NCBI GenBank assembly: GCA_900113385.1 | Contig: FOPE01000021.1 | Span: 1-51,041, forward strand | Source of the DNA: Lachnospiraceae bacterium C7 | GTDB taxonomy: Bacteria; Bacillota; Clostridia; Lachnospirales; Lachnospiraceae | DNA: 51,041 nucleotides | Direction: 5' to 3' | Shown here: piece by piece, positions 16,828-25,500 of the stretch | How the letters are laid out: each line of letters begins with the position of its first letter | Position numbering within the stretch: position 1 is the stretch's first letter | Notes under the pieces: generated by a model | Databases searched by the model: none | What the model was told of the DNA's origin: nothing | Seen by the model: only the letters and a program-made list of their open reading frames with translations | Translations under genes and position numbers: made by a program

Positions 16828-19176
16828 ATGGACAACATTAGTATTAACAATTTAAAAATTTTTGCTACAACAGGACGTTTTTTTTACGTAAATGCCAAAT
16901 TATATGAGGATGGCAAAAAAGTTGCAATTGATGATGGAACAGACAATGCAACAAATTATAATCAGGTGTGCGATTTGATTATAAGTGAATTTTCTAAGAC
17001 AGATTTTGAATTCTTAGAGACTATTGCAGATCGAATTTGCAAAGAAATTCTAGTAAGATTTCCATTAATTCAAAAAGTTGAAGTAGAGGTGGCAGATGAT
17101 GACACTTCAAAAGACTTATCTTATGATACAATTTCTGTACAAGTAGAAAGAAAAGTAAGTACAGTTTATGTATATTGTCAAGCAGATTTCGATGAAAATA
17201 AATCAGAAAATAAAGGGTTGTTTTTAGATACAGTTGATGAGATTGCAAAACATGATCTTATTAGAAATGTAACTCGCTCATCTATAAATGAGGTCGAATA
17301 TGATGGAATTGTTCTTAATGCAGCCATTCGATTTGATACAATACTTGAGCCAGAGGATCTGTATTTTTATTTAAAATACATTGAAGATAATGCAGAACAT
17401 AATAAGAAATTTGATATGAATCTTGAAATTATTTTCTTTGGAAATGAAGTATATGACAGTGATGAAATAGTTATTCCATATGTGGGAGTAGAGGATAAAC
17501 TATATATTTTAAAGCCATTATATGAGATTAATCCAAATTTTCATCATCCAATTTCACGAGTAACAATTGGAGAACTGTATGAGGAAAAATTAGAACGAGT
17601 AAAAAGAAAATTTCTTAAAGAAGCAGAAAACAAAAAAAGAGAGCAAACTAATAATTCAACTAAAATAACTAATAATGTTAATTTGCCTGAAAGTGAGACT
17701 TCCGATGATTCTATAGAAAGTATACAAGAAGATGCCCAGGAAAATGTTCAAGAAAAGGCTTACGAAGGCGTACAAGAAGTTTCTCAGAAGGAAGCTATAA
17801 GCAAACCAAGGGTGGAAGTAGAATTTGAGTTTGATACAGATCTATTAGAAGAATCAGAAGATTTAGAAGATGATTCAACGGAAATAGCAACAGATTTAGA
17901 TAAAGATTCAGAATCAGATAATGTTCAAGAAGATGAAGTAGAGTGGAGCTATTTAGAACCAGATTTAGAATTTGAATCAGATCTAGATCGAGCTTCATTT
18001 TCAGACACAGAAGTTGAAGCGGATTCGGATGCAGATTTAGATTCAGAATTAAACACAGAATCAACCATATACTCAGACAAAGCTTCAGATTTAGACAAAG
18101 CTTCAGAATCATACACAGGCATAACTTCAGAATCAGCACAATATTCAGAAGTAGACGTTGATTTTGATATGGATAATTATCAAGACGAAGAAGATTATCA
18201 AGATGAAGATGACAAATTAGTAGAAACAGATAATGAATACTTTGTTGATGAGAAATTTGATGTAGAACCTGGTGCCGCTGATTATTTTAGTTTCGAACCA
18301 GTAACAACTGGGGTGAAAAAGGCAGTCAAGAAAATCGATAACACAGAAAAAGTCGAGAATGAAAGCTTTGATAAAGAATTAGAAATCGAAGTTGAGAGAA
18401 AATTGCCACAAAAAAATAAACTAGAAAATAAAATATTAGAAGCAAAAAATATTTTATTCGCAAGTAAAAATTTAAAAGCCAATGAAACAATTCAAAGAAT
18501 GGAAAAAGCTTCTAAGGACAGCTCAAAGCTTGTACTATTTGACTTAGATGGTACTTTAATAGATTCCTCTGAAGGTATTACTAAAAGTGCAAGATATGCA
18601 TTAAATCACTTTGGAATTTGGGATACAAAATTAGATGATTTAAGATTTTTCATTGGACCACCTCTTAGAAATACATTTATGGAACACTATGGATTTTCGG
18701 AGGAAAAAACCAAGAAAGCAATTTCTATATTTAGAGAACGCTATACAAAAGTTGGAATGTTCGAGTGTAAATTATATAGCAATGTAGGTAAATGCTTACG
18801 TGAGTTGAAACGTAAAGGATATAAAATTGCATTAGCATCTTCAAAACCAGAAAGTTCATGTAGACAAATATTGGAATATTTTAATATATTTAACTATTTC
18901 GATGAGGTGGTAGGAGCATCAGCTGATGGTAGAATTAATACAAAAAGTGAAGTCCTTGATGAAGTATTTAGAAGATTTAGTGATATTCCAACTGAAAATA
19001 TGTGCCTTATTGGTGACACAAATTATGATGTTACAGGTGCTGCCGAAAAAGATATTCCATGTATTGTTGTGTCATATGGTTTTGGCGATATAAATGAAAT
19101 GAAAAAAAATAAAATTGCGGCAATTTGTAATGACACAATAGATATACCGGAGGTTTTGAGAAAAGTATGGAATTAA
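16828..19176 (+). CDS. Chimera: degenerate FolB and FolK domains, acidic linker, HAD phosphatase
   Basis: The ATG at 16828 is chosen because GGAAAGGG lies 7 nt upstream; a GTG at 16807 has no such site. Of 782 residues, 1-110 resemble dihydroneopterin aldolase (FATTGRFFYVNAKLY, FLETIADRI). About ten residues carrying the usual catalytic glutamate are missing after G16, and the usual lysine-proline near 90 is replaced by ADDD. Residues 112-260 follow the HPPK (FolK) fold pattern, but the GSN loop, the RWGPR motif and the DLDIL metal aspartates are lost (the segment reads DMNLEIIFF), and the IPHPR histidine is tyrosine. Residues 265-565 are a low-complexity D/E/S-rich linker with short internal repeats. 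Residues 566-782 are an intact HAD subfamily IA phosphatase: FDLDGT (D572, D574), ASSKP and GDTNYDV. The folate domains are probably inactive as enzymes. The role is unknown. Confidence 0.82.
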   Translation: MDNISINNLKIFATTGRFFYVNAKLYEDGKKVAIDDGTDNATNYNQVCDLIISEFSKTDFEFLETIADRICKEILVRFPLIQKVEVEVADDDTSKDLSYDTISVQVERKVSTVYVYCQADFDENKSENKGLFLDTVDEIAKHDLIRNVTRSSINEVEYDGIVLNAAIRFDTILEPEDLYFYLKYIEDNAEHNKKFDMNLEIIFFGNEVYDSDEIVIPYVGVEDKLYILKPLYEINPNFHHPISRVTIGELYEEKLERVKRKFLKEAENKKREQTNNSTKITNNVNLPESETSDDSIESIQEDAQENVQEKAYEGVQEVSQKEAISKPRVEVEFEFDTDLLEESEDLEDDSTEIATDLDKDSESDNVQEDEVEWSYLEPDLEFESDLDRASFSDTEVEADSDADLDSELNTESTIYSDKASDLDKASESYTGITSESAQYSEVDVDFDMDNYQDEEDYQDEDDKLVETDNEYFVDEKFDVEPGAADYFSFEPVTTGVKKAVKKIDNTEKVENESFDKELEIEVERKLPQKNKLENKILEAKNILFASKNLKANETIQRMEKASKDSSKLVLFDLDGTLIDSSEGITKSARYALNHFGIWDTKLDDLRFFIGPPLRNTFMEHYGFSEEKTKKAISIFRERYTKVGMFECKLYSNVGKCLRELKRKGYKIALASSKPESSCRQILEYFNIFNYFDEVVGASADGRINTKSEVLDEVFRRFSDIPTENMCLIGDTNYDVTGAAEKDIPCIVVSYGFGDINEMKKNKIAAICNDTIDIPEVLRKVWN
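18075..18107 (+). repeat. 15-bp direct repeat inside the acidic linker
   Basis: AGACAAAGCTTCAGA occurs at 18075-18089 and again at 18093-18107, encoding two copies of a SDKAS/LDKAS-like unit. The surrounding linker repeats the Ser/Asp/Glu codons in many near-copies, so replication slippage is a plausible source of its length. Confidence 0.7.
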
Positions 19177-19925
19177 AAAAAGGTAAAGTATTAAACTCTA
19201 CTTTAGGAGCACTAGTTTTATATCATGTAATATTTTATGCTTCAGTTATATTAATGAGAAATATAGTTGGTCTTGCAAAAGAAAAATACATGATTTGCCA
19301 TACAGTAGGTGCCATCATAACAATTTTGTTTATGATGGTTGCCTATGGCAAAAATATTGTTTTTATAGAAAAAAAAGAAGACGGTAAAAGAAAAATAAAA
19401 CAACTTTTGTTTTTATCTTTTAGTATCATAGTTATGGCAATTGGATTAAATGATTTGATAATGTCAACTGTATTGGTGAAGCAATCTGATGGATTTCAAA
19501 ACACAAATGCTTCATTTTATGCAGGGGCTTTTGCAATTCAGATGGTTGGTAATGCAATTTTTACGCCTATAGCCGAAGAAATATTGTATAGAGGAATTGT
19601 TTTAAAAAATTTATCAAGTGTTATAGATACAAAAAAAGCGATAGTATTTACAGCCTTGATTTTTGGAGTATTGCACGGTAATATTGTTCAATTTATCTTT
19701 GCAACAATTCTAGGAATTGCTTTTGGAATAGCTGCTACATATGCCAAAGGGATATATTTGCCAATAATCTTACACATGATAATTAATTCAATTAGTTTAA
19801 TAAGAACTAATTTTGGTATTGCAAATTTTCAGAACATTTCATCTACAATTCATATAATGGTGGCAACAGTATTACTTGTTGTAGGAGCGCTAGGTATTTT
19901 TATATCTTTAAAAATAAAAAAATAG
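19167..19925 (+). CDS. CPBP-family intramembrane metalloprotease
   Basis: The 252-residue protein is mostly hydrophobic, with about seven predicted membrane segments. The three CPBP (Abi/CAAX-like) motifs are present: EEILYRG, FGVLHGN and HMIINS, which hold the glutamate and histidine metal-site residues. Family members cleave prenylated or other membrane proteins, or give immunity to bacteriocins; the substrate here is unknown. The ATG overlaps the end of the chimeric gene by ten bases, so the two are translationally coupled. Confidence 0.88.
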   Translation: MELKKGKVLNSTLGALVLYHVIFYASVILMRNIVGLAKEKYMICHTVGAIITILFMMVAYGKNIVFIEKKEDGKRKIKQLLFLSFSIIVMAIGLNDLIMSTVLVKQSDGFQNTNASFYAGAFAIQMVGNAIFTPIAEEILYRGIVLKNLSSVIDTKKAIVFTALIFGVLHGNIVQFIFATILGIAFGIAATYAKGIYLPIILHMIINSISLIRTNFGIANFQNISSTIHIMVATVLLVVGALGIFISLKIKK

Positions 19926-19952
19926 AAGTAGAACATATAGAAGGAGAACATG

Positions 19953-20567
19953 ATGAAATATAAGAATATAGTTTTTGATATGGGAAATGTTTTGTTGACT
20001 TATAATTCAGATAACGCAGCAAAACAATACACAGATGATGAAAAAATTATTAGAGAAATAAGAAATATAATTTTTGCATCAGCTGAGTGGGAACTACTTG
20101 ATGGTGGCTTAATTACAGAAGAAAAAGCTATGGAAAAATGGTTGCCTAGATTTGAAAATGATAAACAAAGAGAGATTGCTAAAAAGAGTTTTGCAACTTG
20201 GGATAAGGTTTGTATGCAAACTGATGAGAGAATGGGAGATATAGTAAGAGAATTAAAGGCAAAAGGGAAAAATGTTTACGTCCTTTCAAATGCAAGTCTT
20301 CGACTTCCTAAAATGTACAAAGAAGTTATTCCAGCAGCAGATGAGTTTGATGGAATTTTCTTCTCAGCAACAGAAAAGTTATTGAAACCTCAAAAAGAGA
20401 TCTACGAAAGGTTTTTTGAAAAATTCAATTTGAAACCAGAGGAATGTGTTTTTATTGATGATTTACAAGATAATATTGATGGCGCAGCATTAGCTGGAAT
20501 GGATGGCTATTGTTTTAAGGATAGAGATGTGAGTAAATTAAGAAAATTTTTAGAATTAGAAGGCTAG
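19953..20567 (+). CDS. HAD-superfamily hydrolase, subfamily IA
   Basis: The 204-residue protein has the HAD motifs FDMGNVL, LSNAS, KPQKEIYERF and FIDDLQDN, placing it with YihX-like sugar-phosphate phosphatases. Two adjacent ATGs are possible (19950, 19953); the second has better spacing from AAGGAG. It lies 27 nt after the CPBP gene and ends in a terminator that overlaps its stop codon. The substrate cannot be read from the sequence. Confidence 0.88.
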   Translation: MKYKNIVFDMGNVLLTYNSDNAAKQYTDDEKIIREIRNIIFASAEWELLDGGLITEEKAMEKWLPRFENDKQREIAKKSFATWDKVCMQTDERMGDIVRELKAKGKNVYVLSNASLRLPKMYKEVIPAADEFDGIFFSATEKLLKPQKEIYERFFEKFNLKPEECVFIDDLQDNIDGAALAGMDGYCFKDRDVSKLRKFLELEG

Positions 20568-20588
20568 GAGAAATCCTAGTCTTTTTTT
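20564..20588 (+). terminator. Rho-independent terminator overlapping a stop codon
   Basis: CTAGGA-GAAA-TCCTAG followed by TCTTTTTTT. The left arm includes the TAG stop codon of the HAD gene. It closes the operon that starts at the topoisomerase genes or earlier. Confidence 0.85.
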
Positions 20589-20606
20589 ATTACAGAATTT
20601 TTATAA

Positions 20607-20651
20607 TAATATAAAATAAAAAGTAATATAAAATAAAAAAATAATATAAAG
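20607..20651 (+). repeat. AT-only tandem repeat, 17-18 bp unit
   Basis: TAATATAAAATAAAAAG (20607-20623) is followed by a near-identical 18-bp copy (20624-20641) and a partial third copy (20642-20651). It lies just before the palindrome upstream of the DUF1858 gene. Confidence 0.7.
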
Positions 20652-20660
20652 TAACAAAAA

Positions 20661-20678
20661 ATGTTGTAGGTACAACAT
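20661..20678. promoter_or_regulatory. 18-bp palindrome upstream of the DUF1858-hemerythrin operon
   Basis: ATGTTGTA-GG-TACAACAT is a perfect inverted repeat of 8-bp arms with a 2-nt centre. It is about 136 nt upstream of the DUF1858 start codon and is not followed by a T run. Size and symmetry suit an operator for a dimeric regulator, for example a CRP/FNR-type protein; the binding protein is unknown. Confidence 0.5.
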
Positions 20679-20813
20679 AAACGTTTTCTGATGCATGTTA
20701 AAGTATTACTATCAACAAACAAAACCTACGAGCAAGAACAACGGCATAAAATGATTTTGATTCAAAGTTTATGCCAAAATACTTGCTTGTTTAAATGGAA
20801 AGGAAGAATTGAA

Positions 20814-21005
20814 ATGATAGAAAGACAAATGTTAATCGGGGAAATAATTGCTGTAAACCCAAGTTTAGTAGACGTATTAACTGCGTGCGGAATGCATTGT
20901 ATTGGATGCCCAGCATCACAGATGGAATCAATTGAAGATGCATGTGCAGTACATGGCCTTGACGTAGATGACGTGTTAGCTAAATTAAATGAGGTAGGTT
21001 TATAA
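20814..21005 (+). CDS. DUF1858 redox-disulfide protein
   Basis: This 63-residue protein belongs to the DUF1858 family, also named the hybrid-cluster-protein-associated redox disulfide domain. It has three cysteines, C25, C29 and C32, in the segment ACGMHCIGCPAS, and ends with the usual VHGLDVDDVLAKLN. The ATG at 20814 follows GGAAAGGAAG; the frame is open a further 41 codons upstream, but that part is not family-like and lacks a start signal. Members often sit beside genes for nitrosative or oxidative stress. Here the next two genes are separated by one base each, so all three form one operon with a hemerythrin-like protein. A role in redox or NO/O2 response is inferred. Confidence 0.87.
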   Translation: MIERQMLIGEIIAVNPSLVDVLTACGMHCIGCPASQMESIEDACAVHGLDVDDVLAKLNEVGL

Positions 21006-21006
21006 T

Positions 21007-21618
21007 ATGAGTTTAATGTTAGGACCAATTCATACTTGGTTATTTAGAAAAATTAAATTACAAAACGAATTAGTTGATAATATTATTGCAAAATCAATTG
21101 AATTAAAATACATTGAAGATGATTTTAAAGATATGATTGATAGACGCTATGGTGTTTTAGAAGATGGAGATTTAGCTGATATTTGTGATTCATCTAATAT
21201 CCATGGTTGGTTGCAAAGCAGAATTACATTAGTAGAAAATAGACTAGCATTTACAGTTACTTTTATTACAGATGGAAATGAAGACCGAATAACAGATATT
21301 ACAGGTGTTGCTTATGACTTTGGTAAGAGATATCCTAAAGAAAAACTAGAAAAAGTTGATGACGCTTATAAATTCTTAGGTGATGTTTTAGTAAATGGAA
21401 TGCCATGTGATAGAGTTAATTCAGTTGTTTCAAGTGATGACAATAGTATTTTATGGGAGCAGACAGTTGATATTCATGGACCATATTGGGAATGCATTTC
21501 AGGCAATATGGAATTCTATGAAGCAATTAAAGAGGCACTTATTATTGGACTATTGGAAGAAACAGATTTTACGTTTGAAAAGGTAAATGATAATCTCTAT
21601 GAATTAAGGAGAAAATAA
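21007..21618 (+). CDS. Unrecognised protein between DUF1858 and hemerythrin genes
   Basis: The 203-residue soluble protein is not recognised. It starts MSLMLGPIHTWLFRKI and carries several residues that could bind a metal or haem: H9, a histidine-tryptophan pair in IHGWLQ, a cysteine in GMPCDRV, and H-W-C close together in DIHGPYWECI. No membrane segment or signal peptide is visible. It starts 1 nt after the DUF1858 stop and ends 1 nt before the hemerythrin start, so all three products are likely made together. A supporting role for the di-iron partner is a guess from context only. Confidence 0.8.
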   Translation: MSLMLGPIHTWLFRKIKLQNELVDNIIAKSIELKYIEDDFKDMIDRRYGVLEDGDLADICDSSNIHGWLQSRITLVENRLAFTVTFITDGNEDRITDITGVAYDFGKRYPKEKLEKVDDAYKFLGDVLVNGMPCDRVNSVVSSDDNSILWEQTVDIHGPYWECISGNMEFYEAIKEALIIGLLEETDFTFEKVNDNLYELRRK

Positions 21619-21619
21619 T

Positions 21620-22180
21620 ATGTACGGAATCGAATTATTAGTAGAAGAGCATAATAATGTTTTATTTTTTACAGATATTTTAAGAAAAGTATCGGCTTTA
21701 ATTGTTGAAGGAAAAGAAGTTGAAGTTGCTTTTTTAAGAGAATGTGTTGATTTTGGAAGGGATTATTCTGAGAATCAACATCATGGTAAAGAAGAAAAAA
21801 TCTTGTTCCAGCACATGCTTGATAAACTTGGTCCAGTTGCTGAAAAGCTAATTAGAACTGGTATGTTAGTTGAGCATGACTTAGGTAGATATTACATGGC
21901 TAAGTTGTTAGAGGCTACAGACAAATATGAGACAGACAAATCAATGGAAGTTAAACTTGATATAATTTGTCACGCAACAGGCTATGCAGATCTTCTTAGA
22001 AGACATATTGATAAAGAGAATACTGTTGTATATACCTTTGCAGAGCGTATGTTATCTGATGAAGATAAAGAAATGATCAATAAAGAGACAGAAGAATTTG
22101 AAAAAGAAGCCTCAGAAAATAATATCCAAGTTAAATATACTACTTGGTTAAAAGAAGCTGCAAATAAATTATCCCTATAA
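21620..22180 (+). CDS. Hemerythrin-like di-iron protein
   Basis: The 186-residue, mainly helical protein shows the ligand pattern of the hemerythrin HHE family: H11, H54 or H55 with E58/E59 (NQHHGKEE), H86 in LVEHDLG, and H129 with E133 in RRHIDKEN. Such proteins bind two iron atoms and sense, store or remove O2, NO or peroxide. The ATG follows GGAG 1 nt after the previous gene. A strong terminator ends the operon. In an anaerobe this operon would fit defence against oxygen or nitric oxide, as an inference. Confidence 0.88.
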   Translation: MYGIELLVEEHNNVLFFTDILRKVSALIVEGKEVEVAFLRECVDFGRDYSENQHHGKEEKILFQHMLDKLGPVAEKLIRTGMLVEHDLGRYYMAKLLEATDKYETDKSMEVKLDIICHATGYADLLRRHIDKENTVVYTFAERMLSDEDKEMINKETEEFEKEASENNIQVKYTTWLKEAANKLSL

Positions 22181-22260
22181 TTTATTTTATAATATAATAC
22201 ATAATACTTTTACTAACAATATATGTATACTCCCCCTGCAAGCATAGAAAATTGTATAAA

Positions 22261-22298
22261 AAACAGACACAACTTCAAAAAGTAGTGTCTGTTTTTTT
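22261..22298 (+). terminator. Rho-independent terminator after hemerythrin gene
   Basis: AAACAGACAC (22261-22270) pairs with GTGTCTGTTT (22285-22294) and runs into a T stretch. Confidence 0.9.
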
Positions 22299-22559
22299 GC
22301 GTTATTGAAAAAATAATAAGAAAAATGAAAAAATAATCAATGAAAATTGTTTGTAAAACAACATAAAAATACAAACAAAAAGAGAAGAAATCAGAAAACT
22401 ACGTAGAAAATACAAAGAAGTCAAATAATTAGACAATACAACCCCAAAAAGGTATTTACAAAATAAAAAAAGGAGAGTATCATTTAAATTAATAAATTCA
22501 TGAATTTAGTGTAATAAATTATAAGCGCACTTCAGATGCGCAAGAGAGAGGATAAGGCT
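22299..22559 (+). other. A-rich leader region before gltB
   Basis: About 260 nt of A-rich sequence without a plausible gene. No T-box, riboswitch or clear consensus promoter was recognised. A weak candidate is TTCATG (22497-22502) with TATAAG (22520-22525) at 17-nt spacing, but it lies very close to the start codon. Confidence 0.5.
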
Positions 22560-25500
22560 ATGAATGAACGTTTGAACGAAAGTAACAGAATAGCAGAAGG
22601 ATTGTATGATCCTAGTTTCGAACATGATAACTGCGGTATTGGTGCAGTTGTTAATATCAAAGGTATTCCATCACATGGCACAGTTACAAATGCTCTTAAG
22701 ATAGTTGAAAATCTTAAGCATAGAGCAGGTAAAGATGCAGATGGTAAGACAGGCGATGGAGTTGGTATCTTACTCCAAATTTCCCACAAGTTTTTTTCAA
22801 AAGTAGCAAAAGAAGTTGGAATTGAATTAGGAAAACCTAGAGAATATGGTGTAGGTATGTTTTTCTTTCCAGAGAATGAATTCCAAAGAATTCAAGCAAA
22901 GAAAATGTTTGAAGTTATTGTAGAAAAAGAAGGAATGAAGTTCTTAGGTTGGAGAGAAGTACCAATTGATTCTACGAAGATAGGCAAAAAAGCTTATGAT
23001 TGTATGCCACATATTATGCAGGCATTTATTCAAAAACCAAAAGATGTAAAAGCTGGAATTGATTTTGACAGAAAATTGTATGTTGCAAGACGTGTTTTTG
23101 AACAGTCTAATGAAAATACCTATGTTGTTTCATTATCTAGCAGAACTATTGTTTACAAAGGTATGTTTTTAGTTGAACAGTTAAGAGAATTCTTTGTAGA
23201 TTTACAGGATGTAGATTTTGAATCTGCTATTGCATTAGTTCATTCAAGATTCTCAACTAATACTAATCCAAGTTGGGAGAGAGCACATCCTAATAGATTT
23301 ATTGTACACAACGGTGAGATTAATACTATTAAAGGTAATGCTGATAAAATGTCAGCTCGTGAAGAAACAATGGAAACAGAACATCTAAAAGGTGAATTCC
23401 AGAAAGTCCTTCCAGTAGTTAATACAGAAGGTTCAGATTCTGCAATGCTTGATAATACATTAGAGTTCCTTGTTATGAGCGGAATGGAATTACCACTTGC
23501 AGTTATGATTATGATTCCTGAACCATGGGATAATAATAAGATGATGTCTCAAAAGAAAAAAGACTTTTATCAGTATTATGCCACAATGATGGAGCCATGG
23601 GATGGACCAGCATCAATTTTATTCTCAGATGGCGACATTATGGGAGCAGTATTAGATAGAAATGGACTTCGTCCATCAAGATATTATGTTACAGATGATG
23701 ATTATTTAATTCTATCATCTGAGGTAGGTGTTTTACCAGTTGATTCTAATAAAGTAGTTGCAAAAGATCGTTTAAGACCAGGAAAGATTCTTTTAGTAGA
23801 TACTGTAGAAGGTAGAATAATTACAGATGATGAAATTAAAGAAAAATATGCATCAAGTCAGCCATTTGGAGAATGGTTAGATCGTAATTTAGTAAATTTA
23901 AAAGATATTAAAATTCCAAACGAAAGAGTAAAAAGTTATAAAAAAGAAGAACGTCAAAGAATGCAAAAAGCATTTGGATATACTTATGAATCATTAAAAG
24001 ATGCAATTTTACCAATGGCTAGAGATGGCGCAGAAGGAACAGCAGCAATGGGTACAGATACTCCACTTGCAGCTATTTCAGGTAATAGAGAGCCATTATT
24101 TAATTACTTTAAACAGCTTTTTGCACAGGTTACAAACCCACCTATTGATTCGATTCGTGAAAAAGTAGTTACTTCTACTACAGTATATGTAGGTGCAGCA
24201 GGAAATATTTTAGAGCAAAAAGCAGAAAATTGTAAATTCTTAAAAATTGATAACCCTATTTTAACAAATACAGATTTAATGAAGATTAGATCTATGAAAA
24301 TAGATGGATTTAAAGTAGAAACAATTCCAATTATTTATTATAAAAATACTAGCTTAGAGAAAGCAGTAGAGCGACTTTTCGTAGAAACAGATAGAGCATT
24401 CAAAGATGGAGCAAATATCATTATTTTATCTGATAGAGGCGTTGATGAAAACCATGTTGCAATTCCATCATTACTTGCAGTATCAGCATTACAGCAATAT
24501 CTTGTAAATACAAAGAAAAGAACATCACTTTCTATTATTCTTGAGTCTGGTGAGCCAAGAGAAGTACATCATTTTGCAACACTTCTTGGATATGGCGCAA
24601 CTGCAATTAATCCATATCTTGCCCAAGATACAGTAAAACAGTTAATTGATGATGGAATGCTTGATAAAGATTACTATGCAGCAGTTAATGATTACAATAA
24701 TGTTATTGTATCTGGTATTGTAAAAATCGCTGCTAAAATGGGTATTTCAACATTACAATCATACATGGGTTCTAAGATCTTTGAGGCAATTGGAATCGAC
24801 AAGAGTGTAATTGATAAATACTTTACAGGAACAGTAAGTCGTGTAGGTGGAATTAAAATAGAAGACATTGAAAACGATGTTGATGCACTTCACTCAGAAG
24901 CTTATGATCCATTAGGACTTGAAACAGATTTGACTCTTGATTCAAAAGGTAGACATAAGATGAGAAGTGGTGCAGATTCTCATTTATACAACCCACAGAC
25001 AATTCATTTGTTACAGATGTCTACAAGAAAAGGCGACTATGAACTTTTTAAACAGTACACACATTTAGTAGATGAAGAAGAAAAAGATACAAATCTTCGT
25101 GGACTTATGGATTTTGTATATCCTAAAAAAGGTATTCCATTGAAGGAAGTAGAAAGCGTAGACAGTATTGTTACTCGTTTTAAAACAGGTGCTATGTCAT
25201 ATGGTTCTATTTCAAAAGAAGCGCATGAAACACTTGCAATTGCAATGAATAACTTAAAAGGTAAGTCAAACACTGGTGAAGGTGGAGAAGACAAAGATAG
25301 ATTAGTGATTGGTAAAGATGGAAAAAATCGTTGCTCAGCTATCAAACAGGTTGCTTCAGGTCGTTTTGGTGTAACAAGTAGATATTTAACATCAGCAAAA
25401 GAAATCCAAATCAAAATGGCTCAAGGAGCTAAACCAGGTGAAGGTGGACATCTTCCAGGCAAAAAGGTATATCCTTGGATTGCAAAAACAAGACTTTCAA

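Noticed and set aside
17795-18139. Minus-strand open frame rich in leucine, opposite the acidic linker
   Set aside because: It is the antisense shadow of Asp/Glu/Ser codons; there is no ribosome binding site and no family resemblance.
19167-19925. CPBP protease as a phage-defence (Abi) gene
   Set aside because: There are no mobile elements, defence genes or bacteriocin genes around it; it is translationally coupled to the chimeric HAD gene in a housekeeping operon.
20691-20813. Upstream extension of the DUF1858 frame
   Set aside because: The 41 extra codons have no Shine-Dalgarno site and no family-like sequence, whereas the ATG at 20814 has a good site and starts the domain.
22299-22559. 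T-box or glutamine riboswitch before gltB
   Set aside because: No T-box sequence, specifier-like stem or known glutamine-riboswitch core could be seen in this A-rich stretch.
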